Assembly: GCF_007992215.1 (NCBI RefSeq)
Contig: NZ_BJZV01000007.1
Span: 124,001 to 188,000, forward strand
Direction: 5' to 3'
Length of the DNA stretch: 64,000 bases
Origin: Methylobacterium gnaphalii
Lineage (GTDB): Bacteria; Pseudomonadota; Alphaproteobacteria; Rhizobiales; Beijerinckiaceae
The notes under the pieces were generated by a model. It did no database searches. It was given only the letters and a program-made list of their open reading frames with translations, and was not told the origin of the DNA. The translations under genes and the position numbers were made by a program. Shown here one piece after another: positions 55,488-63,798 of the stretch. Positions within the stretch are counted from its first letter, which is position 1; each line of letters begins with the position of its first letter.

Positions 55488-56714
55488 TCAGAGCAGGTGC
55501 GGCTCGGCGCGGAAGCGGCACGCGGGGTCGTAGGGCAGCGCCGCGACGAAATCCGTATGCGGGCGCTCGCCGGCCACCCTGGCGTAGACGTCCATGATCT
55601 GCCGGCCGACGGCCGTCCAGGAATAGACCCGGCGGCATTCCTCCAGACCGGCCTGGGCGAACTGTGTGCGCAGATCCGCATCCTCGATCACGCGGCCGAG
55701 CGCCTGGGCGAGGGCCCGCACGTCACCGGGCTGCACCAGCAACCCGTTCTCGCCGTCGCGCAGGCAGTCCGAGACGCCGACCGAGTGGGTGGAGACCACG
55801 GCGAGCCCCGCCGCCATCGCCTCCAGGATCGTGTTCGAGAACCCCTCCGCATAGGTCGGCGACACGAAGACGTCGGCCTGCCGGTAAAGATCCGGCACGG
55901 TGTCGTAGTCGGCGTAGCCCGTGAAGGCGACGTGGGCCGAGGTGAAGCCGATCGCATCGGCCTTTTCGCGGGCGGCCTCCACGTCGGGACCGATCCCGGA
56001 AATCGTCGCCTCGAAAGGCAGTCCGGCCTCCCAGACGCGCTCCAGCGCGTCGAGGAAGTCGAGCACGCCTTTCCGGCGGTCGACGCGGCCATGATAGAGC
56101 AGCCGCACCGGGTCCTCGCCCTCGACCGGCTTGCCGGGCGTGAAGCGAGCGGTGTCGACGGCGCCGGGCACGATGGTGAAGCGGGCCGGATCCGAGCCGA
56201 GCCGGTCGCAGACCTCCTTCACGAAGGACTGGCCGCCGATCAGGAGCGCGTTGGCGTGGGCCAGTACCTCGCACATGGCGAGGCGATGCGTCTCGCAGCA
56301 GGAGCCGACCCAGTGGCCGTCGCCGCCCTGGATCGAGACCACGTTCGGTACGCCGAGCTTTCGCGAGGCCAAAAGCACGGCCCAGCCGGTGGGATAGCCG
56401 TATTGCGCATGCAGGATGTCGAAGGGCTTTCTCGCGTGCTCGGCACAGATGGTCTCGACCATCGTCTCGATGTCGCGCTCGAAATCGCCGCCCTCCTGCT
56501 CGCCGAGCTGTTCGAGGCCGATGACGTGGACGCCCGGCACGGGCGGCGGCGGGCCGCCGCCATAGACGCGGGTGCCGAATGCATCGCCACGATATTGCGA
56601 GATCATCGTGACGTCGTGACCGGCGCTGACGAGTTCGCGCAGCAGGTTCTGCGCGTAGACGCTCATGCCGGAGATCGCCGGGAAGTAGCGGCGGCTGACG
56701 AAACAGATCCTCAT
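55488..56714 (-). CDS. GT4 family glycosyltransferase
   Basis: A 408-residue retaining glycosyltransferase of the GT-B fold, the family that includes MshA and many sugar-nucleotide transferases. The N-terminal domain starts MRICFVSRRYFPAISGMSVY, with a glycine-rich acceptor loop. The donor domain has LLYHGRVDRRKGVLDFLDAL, FTGYADYDTVPDLYRQADVF and the EX7E motif (Glu290-Glu298) in EGFSNTILEAMAAGLAVVST. A donor such as UDP-GlcNAc is possible because a PIG-L deacetylase follows. The ATG shares its A with the TGA of the TIM-barrel gene. The longer upstream frame runs through that gene and is rejected. Confidence 0.92.
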   Translation of the reverse strand: MRICFVSRRYFPAISGMSVYAQNLLRELVSAGHDVTMISQYRGDAFGTRVYGGGPPPPVPGVHVIGLEQLGEQEGGDFERDIETMVETICAEHARKPFDILHAQYGYPTGWAVLLASRKLGVPNVVSIQGGDGHWVGSCCETHRLAMCEVLAHANALLIGGQSFVKEVCDRLGSDPARFTIVPGAVDTARFTPGKPVEGEDPVRLLYHGRVDRRKGVLDFLDALERVWEAGLPFEATISGIGPDVEAAREKADAIGFTSAHVAFTGYADYDTVPDLYRQADVFVSPTYAEGFSNTILEAMAAGLAVVSTHSVGVSDCLRDGENGLLVQPGDVRALAQALGRVIEDADLRTQFAQAGLEECRRVYSWTAVGRQIMDVYARVAGERPHTDFVAALPYDPACRFRAEPHLL

Positions 56715-57616
56715 CAGGTCGCGGCTCCCATCGACACCTGCGGGGCGGGCGTCTCGTGCAGGCGCTGGTCGGGGGGAGGGAGACCGGGCCCCGGCCTGCG
56801 GCAGGTCCGCAGGTATTCGAGCGAGCGTGGCACCATGAGGTCGGCGCGGTGGCTCTCGCGGGAGAGTTCGACGCAGACGAGCTTCCGGAAGTCGATCACC
56901 TCCAGCGCATCGAGCACGGAGGGCACGTCCATGTCGCCCTCGCCGAAGGGCAGATGGATATGCTCGCGCCGCTTCATGTCCTCGATCGCCACGGTGCCAA
57001 GGCGGCTGGCGAACTCCCTCACCGCAGCGGCCGGGTCGCGCTCCTCGGTGACGAGGCAATGGCCGGTATCGAGCGCCAGACGCAGGTTCGGCAGATCCAG
57101 CGCGGCATAGTCGTCGAGCGTCTCGATCAGCATGCCGGGCTCCGGTTCGAGCGCGGCGACGACGCCCTTCGCCTCGGCATAGGCCCCGACCTCGGTGAGC
57201 CCCTCGATCAGCCAGCCATGCGCGGCCTCGCGGTCGACCCCCTCCCGCGGCACGCCGGCCCAGAACGAGACGGCCTCCGAGTTCAGCACATGCGCGATGT
57301 CGATGGCGCGCTTGAGGAAGCCGACGCGCCGGGCGCGGCCCGAGGCATCGGCCGTCACCAGCGTCGGCTCGTGTTTCGCGGTCGGGTCGAGCAGGAAGCG
57401 GGCACCGGTTTCGATCACCGAGCCGAGTTCGAGCCGCTGCAGGAGCGTCGAGACGTGATCGGCCTCCACCAGCCAGTTCTCGGCGAAGGGGTCGAGATGG
57501 TGAATGTCGAGGGTCAGCGCGACGCCGTCATAGCCGGCATCCTTGATCAGCCGGATCGCGTCTTCGAGTCGGTGATGGGCCGTGCCGTTGGTGTTGTAGG
57601 CGAAGCGGAGTGTCAC
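56714..57616 (-). CDS. xylose-isomerase-like TIM-barrel sugar isomerase/epimerase
   Basis: A 300-residue TIM barrel of the AP-endonuclease-2/IolE-IolI type. The metal ligands are in order: Glu157/Glu159 (ALEPEPGM), Asp183 and His186 (LALDTGHC), His219/His221 (MKRREHIHLPFGE) and Glu250 (VCVELSRESH). Family members isomerise sugars or act on inosose intermediates, fitting the neighbouring inositol-3-phosphate synthase and Gfo/Idh genes. GTG start at 57616 overlapping the YcaO stop (GTGA). Its own stop overlaps the GT4 start. The exact reaction is unknown. Confidence 0.85.
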   Translation of the reverse strand: MTLRFAYNTNGTAHHRLEDAIRLIKDAGYDGVALTLDIHHLDPFAENWLVEADHVSTLLQRLELGSVIETGARFLLDPTAKHEPTLVTADASGRARRVGFLKRAIDIAHVLNSEAVSFWAGVPREGVDREAAHGWLIEGLTEVGAYAEAKGVVAALEPEPGMLIETLDDYAALDLPNLRLALDTGHCLVTEERDPAAAVREFASRLGTVAIEDMKRREHIHLPFGEGDMDVPSVLDALEVIDFRKLVCVELSRESHRADLMVPRSLEYLRTCRRPGPGLPPPDQRLHETPAPQVSMGAAT

Positions 57617-59220
57617 GCGCGCTTCCTCTCGGCTCGCCGGCCCTGCCGCTCGTAGCGGAAGGGCGCATGGTGGGATTCCGGCTCCCGATAGAGCGGATAA
57701 TGCGCGCCGACGATCTCCTCGGCCAGGGCCGTATCGAAGAGCGGCTGGCCGCCGAAGCGCTCGACCGCCTCGGGCGTCAGGCGCACCGGCAGCAGCGTCT
57801 CGGTCTCCTGCCCGAACTTGATCAGCGGGTGATCGCGCTCGATGAGCTTGCGCGTGTTGCGCTCGCCGATGCGGTAGTAGCTCATGGTCTCGACCTCGAG
57901 CCCAGGCACGATCGCCTTCACGATGCCGATCTCGCTGTCGCGCGGCGCGCAATCCACGTAGAGGATGTCGAAGCCGGCCTGCTCCAGCCGCTCGCGGGCG
58001 ATCTTTCCGCGCATATGGCCGTCGGCGGCGGGCGTCGTCGGCAGCTCCGAGAAACGCCTGGTCGAGCGCTCGGAATAGACGGTCTCGGCAAAGACCTGCT
58101 TCAGCTCCTCGCCGGACAGCTCGATCCAGGCGAGCATGGCCTGCAGCGCCCGGCTCTCTTCGAGGTCGAGGCTCGGCAGCGCCTTCTGGATGAAGGCTTC
58201 GACGTAGCCGGCCGGCGCGACGGTGTCGGCGAGTGCCAGCGGGCCGTGGCCAAAGGTCTTGCGCACGCGCGCCGCCTGGAACTCCAACAGCGCCTTGCGC
58301 AGCGCCCGCTCGCGGTCCGGATCGCAGGCCTCGCCGCAGGCGGAGAGGGCGACAGGGGCCGGCGCATCGGCACCGTTCTCGTCGTAGCCGACCACGTAGA
58401 GATTGGTGAGGCCGAACTGGTCGGTGGCGAATTTCGGCAGCGCCCGGATGCCGAGGCTCTTCAGGCGGTCGAGCATCCCGCGCGTCTCGGGCCCGATCCC
58501 ATCAAGGTCGAGCATCACACCCTGGTCGAGGGCACGGAAGAGCAGGCCATTGCCGTCGCGCTGGAGCAGTTCGAGCAGGCCGTGGCCGAGGGCGAAATTC
58601 GTGTCCGGGCCCGCGCCGAGGCCGTTGGTGATCAGGTTGGTGAAGGGCGTGTAGCCCGGCCGCAGCTCGAAATAGTCGGTCGCGGCGATGTCGAGCGGCA
58701 TCCAGACGCTCTCGCCGGTGCGGGGACGAACCACCGGCGTCCAGTCGAGCCTCGTCGCACGGCCGACGGGCGAGCCCGCAGGCAGGCAGAGCGTCAGCGG
58801 ATCGGCGACGCTGCCGGCGCCGAAGACGCGTACGAGATCGTCGTAGGAGACACCGGCCTGCTTCTCGCGGGGCATCACCGCGAGGGAAGGCATCAGGTTC
58901 TCGGCGATCTCGGCGACCGCTCCGATCAGAGCCTCGTCATCGGTGGCGCCGTAGCCGATGCCCGACGGCATCGCGCCGACGAAGAAGGGATCGTCGAGAA
59001 ACAGCGCCACGAACCAGACCGGGATGCCGGTGCGGTCGAGCGGCGCCAGGTTGAAGCCGACGACGCGGCCCTCGGGCAGGATGTCGAGATAGGCCTTCAC
59101 GGGATCGGGCAGGCGCTCGGGCAGCCCCTCGATCCGGCGTGGAGCCCCATAGCGGTAGCGGCGCGGCGCCTTGAGGCTGGCGTGGCGGGCGCGGTCGTCC
59201 TGGTCGATCTCGGTCGTCAC
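57613..59220 (-). CDS. YcaO domain protein
   Basis: A 535-residue YcaO protein, the family that uses ATP to phosphorylate amide backbones during formation of azolines, thioamides or amidines in peptides or proteins. The three ATP-binding stretches are visible: SGIGYGATDDEALIGAVAEI (86-105, Glu104/Glu107), NGLGAGPDTNFALGHGLLEL with LLQRDGNG (Glu217, Gln-Arg-Asp 220-222), and CGEACDPDRERALRKALLEF (295-314). The C-terminus lacks the Pro-rich PxPxP ending of TOMM cyclodehydratases. No TfuA, E1-like or ThiF partner and no precursor peptide is seen. The GTG at 59220 is the start. It is translationally coupled to the TIM-barrel gene. Its substrate is the key unknown of the cluster. Confidence 0.88.
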   Translation of the reverse strand: MTTEIDQDDRARHASLKAPRRYRYGAPRRIEGLPERLPDPVKAYLDILPEGRVVGFNLAPLDRTGIPVWFVALFLDDPFFVGAMPSGIGYGATDDEALIGAVAEIAENLMPSLAVMPREKQAGVSYDDLVRVFGAGSVADPLTLCLPAGSPVGRATRLDWTPVVRPRTGESVWMPLDIAATDYFELRPGYTPFTNLITNGLGAGPDTNFALGHGLLELLQRDGNGLLFRALDQGVMLDLDGIGPETRGMLDRLKSLGIRALPKFATDQFGLTNLYVVGYDENGADAPAPVALSACGEACDPDRERALRKALLEFQAARVRKTFGHGPLALADTVAPAGYVEAFIQKALPSLDLEESRALQAMLAWIELSGEELKQVFAETVYSERSTRRFSELPTTPAADGHMRGKIARERLEQAGFDILYVDCAPRDSEIGIVKAIVPGLEVETMSYYRIGERNTRKLIERDHPLIKFGQETETLLPVRLTPEAVERFGGQPLFDTALAEEIVGAHYPLYREPESHHAPFRYERQGRRAERKRA

Positions 59221-59250
59221 AGCTCACCCATCCGCTCGTTCCCATCCCAT

Positions 59251-59364
59251 CACCTCATCCTGAGGTGCCGGAGCGCAGCGGAGCCTCGAAGGAGGGCTCC
59301 AGCTTGGCGCGCGATCCCTGGAGCCCTCCTTCGAGGCTGCTCCGCAGCACCTCAGGATGAGGTG
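59251..59364. repeat. long inverted repeat (palindromic repeat element)
   Basis: The left arm (59251-59302) and right arm (59318-59364) are near-complementary over about 47-52 bases and enclose a 15-base loop. Each outer end itself contains the palindrome CCTCATCCTGAGG or its partner. The RNA would fold into a very stable hairpin. It occupies the 178-bp gap between the Gfo/Idh stop and the YcaO start, the only sizeable spacer inside the cluster. It has the look of a dispersed REP/RPE-type element, which should occur elsewhere in the genome. Confidence 0.85.
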
Positions 59365-59398
59365 GTCTGGTGGGATCGGCTCGCGTTTCCTCGTCCTC

Positions 59399-60472
59399 TC
59401 ACGCCGCCGGCGCCAGGGCCTCGCCGTAGGCCCGCGCCAGCAGGCGCATGGTGTGCAGGTCGCGCTCCGCGGAATAGGCCGCCCGCTCCTCCGGCCGGCG
59501 CAGGGCCGAGCCGAAGGCGCGCACCTGCTCCAGGAAGGGCGAGGCCTCCACATCGAAGGCGATGTTTTCGGAGCCGCCGCTTGTACCGTCGGTGAACGTC
59601 AACCGGCCGCCGGGCGTCTGGCCCATCGTGTCGACCGCCGTTAGCATCCCCGTGGTGCCCACCACCTCCAGGCGGCGGCGGGGGAGGACGTCCGGGCAAT
59701 TGTAGGCGACGTGGAGGTTGGCGAGCACGCCGGAACCGGTGCGGCCGATCAGCAATGCCCCGTCATCCACCGCGTAGTCCTGGGCGCGGGCCTGGGTGAG
59801 GGAGGCGATGTCCTCGATCGACTCATCGAGAAGGAAATCGCAGAGGTCGAGCCCGTGCGGCGCCAGATCGATCAGTGCGCCGCCACCCGCCTGTTGGGGG
59901 TCGATGCGCCAGTTGTCCTGGCCCTGGAACGAGGCCCAGCCCCGGTCGAGCCAGCAGGCATAGACGATGCGAACCGCCGTCACCGTGCCGAGCCGGCCCT
60001 CGCGAATGCAATCGCGCATGGCGCGATGCGCGGGGTGATGGCGCTGGTCGAAGGCGGTGCCGTAGAAGATGCCGGCGCGCGTCACGGACGCCGCCATCGC
60101 CTCCGCGTCGCGGAGCGAGGCCGCCATCGGCTTCTCGCAGAGGATCGCCTTGCCGCTGGCGGCAAGCGCCTCGACGGCAGCGCGGTGGAGATGGTTCGGG
60201 GTGGCGACGTAGACCGCCTCGACCTCCGGCTCGGCAATCAACCCGGCGATGTCGGCATGCGCCCGCGCACCCTCGGCCTCAGCCGCCGAGCGGGAGGCCT
60301 CGCCCGGATCGGCGACGGCAACGAGGCGATGGCCGGCGGCGCGGATGCCCGGCGCCATGTAGTCGCGCGCGACCCAGCCATAGCCGACGATGCCCCAACC
60401 GACCGAGTCCCCCTCCATCGCACTCTCGCGCGACGGACCGGCCTGCACTTCGTCCGACAGTGCCTCGGCCAT
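59399..60472 (-). CDS. Gfo/Idh/MocA family NAD(P)-dependent oxidoreductase
   Basis: A 357-residue dehydrogenase of the inositol-2-dehydrogenase/glucose-fructose oxidoreductase family. The cofactor motif is WGIVGYGWVARDYM (Gly30, Gly32), and ILCEKPMAAS (113-115) is the EKP motif whose lysine is catalytic. IDLAPHGLDLCDFLL in the C-terminal beta-sheet domain supplies the conserved His region. Inositol dehydrogenases and related inosose or sugar dehydrogenases share this form, which agrees with the inositol-3-phosphate synthase in the cluster. The ATG at 60472 overlaps the stop of the methyltransferase gene by one base; an ATG at 60418 (MEGDSVGWGIVG) is an alternative start. Confidence 0.9.
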   Translation of the reverse strand: MAEALSDEVQAGPSRESAMEGDSVGWGIVGYGWVARDYMAPGIRAAGHRLVAVADPGEASRSAAEAEGARAHADIAGLIAEPEVEAVYVATPNHLHRAAVEALAASGKAILCEKPMAASLRDAEAMAASVTRAGIFYGTAFDQRHHPAHRAMRDCIREGRLGTVTAVRIVYACWLDRGWASFQGQDNWRIDPQQAGGGALIDLAPHGLDLCDFLLDESIEDIASLTQARAQDYAVDDGALLIGRTGSGVLANLHVAYNCPDVLPRRRLEVVGTTGMLTAVDTMGQTPGGRLTFTDGTSGGSENIAFDVEASPFLEQVRAFGSALRRPEERAAYSAERDLHTMRLLARAYGEALAPAA

Positions 60473-61656
60473 CACCAGCGCTCCGGCAGGTCGACATATT
60501 CGCGCCGGCGCACCCGCTCGGCGAGCGGCGTCTGCAATGCGCCCTCCCATTCGAGCTGCTTCGGGCCTTCGGAATGCAGCGGGTAGGTCACCCGTCCGGC
60601 ATATTCGGCCGCGTAGCGCTCGGAGGGCCAGCGGATGGCGTAGGCCCCGCTGAGATCGACCTTGTAGAGCGGGTTCAGGCGCAGGGCGGTGCCAGCGGGC
60701 GGCAGCGTGATTCCGTCGACCACCGAGCGTGGGGCCGGGCGCATCCCCGGGCCGGCCACCAGCGAGAAGGCCTCGCAGGACTTGATCGCGTGCGGGTCGC
60801 GCGGCGTCGGTGCTCGGGCCTCGACCAGCGCCCGGGTAAGCTCGGCATCGTCGTAGACGAGGGCATCGGGAAACAGCTCTTCGATCTCGGAGGCCGTCAC
60901 GGCCTTCCCCGCTGAGAAGCCGGGGCAGTCGCTGTTGTGGATGTGGCTCATCGCCAGCCAACCATCCTCGCCGGCCGTCCGGCGCAGGTTCGCCAGGATC
61001 CCGGCCTTATCGTCGAGGAAATAGAAGGCGTCGTTGCACAAGACGAGATCGACCGGCGCCTCGGCGATCGGCCAATGCGGCGAGGAGGCGTCGAAGCAGA
61101 CGAGCTGCGCGCCTTTCTCGACCACCCAGTGACGCGCGACCCAGAGCTTGGCGAAGACGACGTCGGCGCCGGCAACCCTTACGCCGCGCGTCTGCATCTC
61201 GCGCAGGTAATGGCCGATGCCGCAGGCGAGCTCGAAAGCGCAGGCTGGCTCGTTCCAGTGCGCCTCGAGCAGGGTGAGCCCGGCGAGATAGGTCGGGTCG
61301 CTCCAGCGGTTGACGAAATAGTCGCCGACACGGCCCCAGCCGAGCGCGTCGACCGCCTCGCGCAGCGTGGCGGTGTCACGGTTCGCGATGAGATGGCGCA
61401 GGGCGTCCGGATCGGCGGGCGGGCCGTTCCACCAGTCGTCCTGGTCGGCGAGCAGGCCGGCGAGCGCCGCATCGGTCTCGCCCGCATCGAGATGGGCGAG
61501 GGTCGCCGCGACCAGCTCGGCCCGGTTGATGCGCAGATACGGGATGCCGTCGATGACCGGCCAACGCTGGCCGGTCTCGGCATCGCGCAGGGCATGCGCG
61601 CCGTCTGCCTGCAACGGGTTGCCGGTCTCGGGCGAGAGGAGTTCGAACGGGATCAT
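60472..61656 (-). CDS. class I SAM-dependent methyltransferase with a Trm112-like N-terminus
   Basis: A 394-residue protein. The first ~45 residues (LLSPETGNPL, then WPVIDGIPYLRI) resemble the Trm112/UPF0434 module (CPxxxGPL...YPIRDGIPxML) but lack its zinc cysteines. The Rossmann domain has motif I FELACGIGHYLREMQTRGVR near residue 143, then VAGADVVFAKLWVARHWVV and LVLCNDAFYFLDDKAGILAN (motif IV). A C-terminal domain of about 140 residues follows. It probably methylates a sugar, cyclitol or other small molecule made by the cluster. The start is the ATG at 61656; the gap to the HD-like gene upstream is 31 bp. Confidence 0.82.
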   Translation of the reverse strand: MIPFELLSPETGNPLQADGAHALRDAETGQRWPVIDGIPYLRINRAELVAATLAHLDAGETDAALAGLLADQDDWWNGPPADPDALRHLIANRDTATLREAVDALGWGRVGDYFVNRWSDPTYLAGLTLLEAHWNEPACAFELACGIGHYLREMQTRGVRVAGADVVFAKLWVARHWVVEKGAQLVCFDASSPHWPIAEAPVDLVLCNDAFYFLDDKAGILANLRRTAGEDGWLAMSHIHNSDCPGFSAGKAVTASEIEELFPDALVYDDAELTRALVEARAPTPRDPHAIKSCEAFSLVAGPGMRPAPRSVVDGITLPPAGTALRLNPLYKVDLSGAYAIRWPSERYAAEYAGRVTYPLHSEGPKQLEWEGALQTPLAERVRRREYVDLPERW

Positions 61657-61687
61657 GACCGGATGATAGGGCAGCGGCGGCCGGACT

Positions 61688-62608
61688 TCACGGGATCCGC
61701 ATGTCCCTGAGCACCCGATCCTGGAAATCCTTCACGGGGCCGGCATGGACCAGCTCCATCTCGCCGAGCACCGTGTCCATGGTGAGCGAGGCGGCGCGCA
61801 GGTGCTGGGCGATCTGCAGCACACGATCGATGGAATCGGCAGCGTGGAAGGCACGGCCCTCCGCCGTCGCATCATCGGGCAGGATGGCACGGGCCCGGCG
61901 CACGGTCTCGCGCAGGCCCGGCTCCAGCTCGTTGAGCGCACGCTCCGAGCAACGCTCGACGATCGGCCAGAGATGGTCGCCGAGCAGCATCTCGCCGGTG
62001 AAGCCGGCATCGGGCATCAGCGCATTGTGGAAATGGTGCGCCATGGAAGCGAGAAAGACCACCGCCGGGTCGGCCCGGTAGAACGGGCTCAGCACGACGC
62101 CGTAGACCGCCACGATCAGGCAATGCTCGGCATGGTTCTCCGGCGGCTCGAGCAGGATCCTCGGCTTGCCGGGGCAGGTCACCCCGGCCCGCGGCTGCCC
62201 CGCTTGTGCCGCGACGAAGTCCGGCACCATGCCAACCGGCAGCGCCGCGACCGGCGCCTCGAGATGACTGCGCAAGCGCTCACGCAGAACATGATCGACG
62301 TGTTCAGTAACGGCGTCGAAGCCGGCGACGAGCACGGCGGAGGCCTGCTCGTCGTCGAGGCCGGCCGCGTTGAGGAAGGCGCCGTCGATATCGCAGAGGC
62401 GCGTGGCCGCCACGGCGTTTGCCGTCACCTGGAATGCCACCGTCTCCGGCGAAGCCCCGCCGGTGAGAGCGCCCCATCCCTGCGCGAACAGCCGCTCGGC
62501 AATCGACCCAGTTCGCCCTGCGGAGCGGACGCGCTTGAGATCGCCGAGTTCGACGAGAAGCTCTCGCAGGTGCAGGGGCGCGGCGGGAGCCGTACCCTCG
62601 CTCGACAT
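61688..62608 (-). CDS. HD-superfamily-like protein of unknown function
   Basis: A 306-residue protein of helical composition. It contains ENHAEHCLIVAVYGVVLS (His159/His162), FLASMAHHFHNALMPD (His191, His192, His194), GDHLWPIVERCSERA (Asp211, His212) and FHAADSIDRVLQIAQH (His255, Asp258, Asp261). The order of spaced histidines and the terminal HxxDxxD-like helix fit the HD fold, but the central HD pair reads HH/HN. HD proteins include phosphohydrolases and also diiron oxygenases such as myo-inositol oxygenase, which is a natural partner of inositol. Neither function can be chosen from sequence alone. The ATG shares its A with the TGA of ino1. Confidence 0.55.
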   Translation of the reverse strand: MSSEGTAPAAPLHLRELLVELGDLKRVRSAGRTGSIAERLFAQGWGALTGGASPETVAFQVTANAVAATRLCDIDGAFLNAAGLDDEQASAVLVAGFDAVTEHVDHVLRERLRSHLEAPVAALPVGMVPDFVAAQAGQPRAGVTCPGKPRILLEPPENHAEHCLIVAVYGVVLSPFYRADPAVVFLASMAHHFHNALMPDAGFTGEMLLGDHLWPIVERCSERALNELEPGLRETVRRARAILPDDATAEGRAFHAADSIDRVLQIAQHLRAASLTMDTVLGEMELVHAGPVKDFQDRVLRDMRIP

Positions 62609-63798
62609 CAGTTCACGCCGAGCCAGTCGAGCAACATCTTCTGCTGCTTACCGAAATCGTGGACCGGTCCGGCGCCGTTCTTGACCATCGGCGCCTTGAA
62701 GAAGGTCGAGAGCTGCTCCTGCGCGCCGCTGTCGCCACGCTGCTTGGCGAGGTCGAGCACGCGAGCAATCTCGATGACGAGCGGCGCCGCCAGGATGGAA
62801 TCCTTGCAGAGGAAGTTCACCTTGATCTGCATGCGCTGGCCCATGAAGCCGGTGACGTCGATGTTGTCCCAGGCTTCCTTGTCGTCGCCGCGCGGGCGGT
62901 AATAGTGGATGTGCACGAGGTGGTCCTCGACCGGATAGCCGAGGATCGAGTCGAGCACCGTGCCCTTGGTATTGATCTTCGACTGCAGCGAGGACGGATC
63001 GTTCAGAGCGAGGCCGTCGCGGTTGCCGAGGATGTTGGTCGAGAACCAGCCATCGACATGGAGCGCGCGGGCTTTCAACGCGGGCGCCAGCACGGTCTTC
63101 ATCATGGTCTGGCCGGTCTTGCCATCCTTGCCGGCGACCGGGACGCCGAGTTCCTTGGCGAGGTTCAGCAGCGCCGGCACGTCGGCGGCGACACTTGGAG
63201 TGAAGTTCGCGTAGGGCACGCCGCTCTTGATCGCTGCATAGGCGTAGAGCATGGCCGGCGAGATTGACTCGTCGTCAGTATCGAGACCCTTCTCGAAGGC
63301 ATCCGTGGAGTTCAGCACCGCGGCCGTGAGGTCGGGCCAGCGCTCGGTCGAGGCGAGGTTGACCACGACGACCTCGTCGAGGTTGCTCTCTTCCCGGAAG
63401 CGCTTGAGATCTTTAGCGATGATGGAAACCGTCTCGCGGTGGTCCTTCGCGACGATGCGGTTGCCACCCTCGATGTTCTTACAGAACTTCGCGCTGCCGA
63501 CGGCCGGCCACGGGGTGATGCCCTTGAGCACCTGAGCGCCATTCTCGATGTCCTGCTTCGTCAGCACGCCGTGACCGGTTGCAGCCGATGCGAGGTCGTC
63601 GCCGTTGAGATCCCATCCGCCGAAGACGAGATCCTTGTAGTCGGTCATGCCCTGAACCGAGAGGCCTGCGAGCGGAAGTCCGTCGAGCCGGTTCGATCCG
63701 GATTTGATCATCTCGATGCCGGCGATGGCGGTGGTGGCGACAGCGCCGCCCATGCCAACGAACGCGACGCCAACGCGGCGACCGGTCTGCATACTCAT
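62608..63798 (-). CDS. ino1: inositol-3-phosphate synthase
   Basis: A 396-residue NAD-dependent isomerase that makes 1D-myo-inositol 3-phosphate from glucose 6-phosphate. Rossmann motif VAFVGMGGAVATTAIAG near residue 13 replaces the usual GGxxGxxG variants; GWDLNGDDL and KFCKNIEGGNRIV are seen. The catalytic region has GKDGKTGQTMMKTVLAPAL and WFSTNILGNRDGLALND, the signature of the MIPS C-terminal domain. The start is the ATG at 63798; earlier in-frame codons run into the promoter region. Inositol synthesis is uncommon in alphaproteobacteria outside special lipids or signalling compounds. It is the first gene of the cluster and its stop overlaps the HD-like gene start. Confidence 0.93.
   Translation of the reverse strand: MSMQTGRRVGVAFVGMGGAVATTAIAGIEMIKSGSNRLDGLPLAGLSVQGMTDYKDLVFGGWDLNGDDLASAATGHGVLTKQDIENGAQVLKGITPWPAVGSAKFCKNIEGGNRIVAKDHRETVSIIAKDLKRFREESNLDEVVVVNLASTERWPDLTAAVLNSTDAFEKGLDTDDESISPAMLYAYAAIKSGVPYANFTPSVAADVPALLNLAKELGVPVAGKDGKTGQTMMKTVLAPALKARALHVDGWFSTNILGNRDGLALNDPSSLQSKINTKGTVLDSILGYPVEDHLVHIHYYRPRGDDKEAWDNIDVTGFMGQRMQIKVNFLCKDSILAAPLVIEIARVLDLAKQRGDSGAQEQLSTFFKAPMVKNGAGPVHDFGKQQKMLLDWLGVN

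Noticed and set aside
57610-59398. Hunt for a RiPP precursor peptide next to the YcaO gene
   Set aside because: The short gap contains only the palindromic repeat; no ORF with a ribosome-binding site and a leader/core pattern was found on either strand.
57610-59595. 661-codon plus-strand frame opposite the YcaO gene
   Set aside because: Antisense shadow, with no motif and biased residues.
54094-63798. Assignment of the cluster as complete mycothiol biosynthesis
   Set aside because: No MshC cysteine ligase or MshD acetyltransferase is present and mycothiol is an actinobacterial thiol; only the GT4-PIG-L-Ino1 logic is shared.
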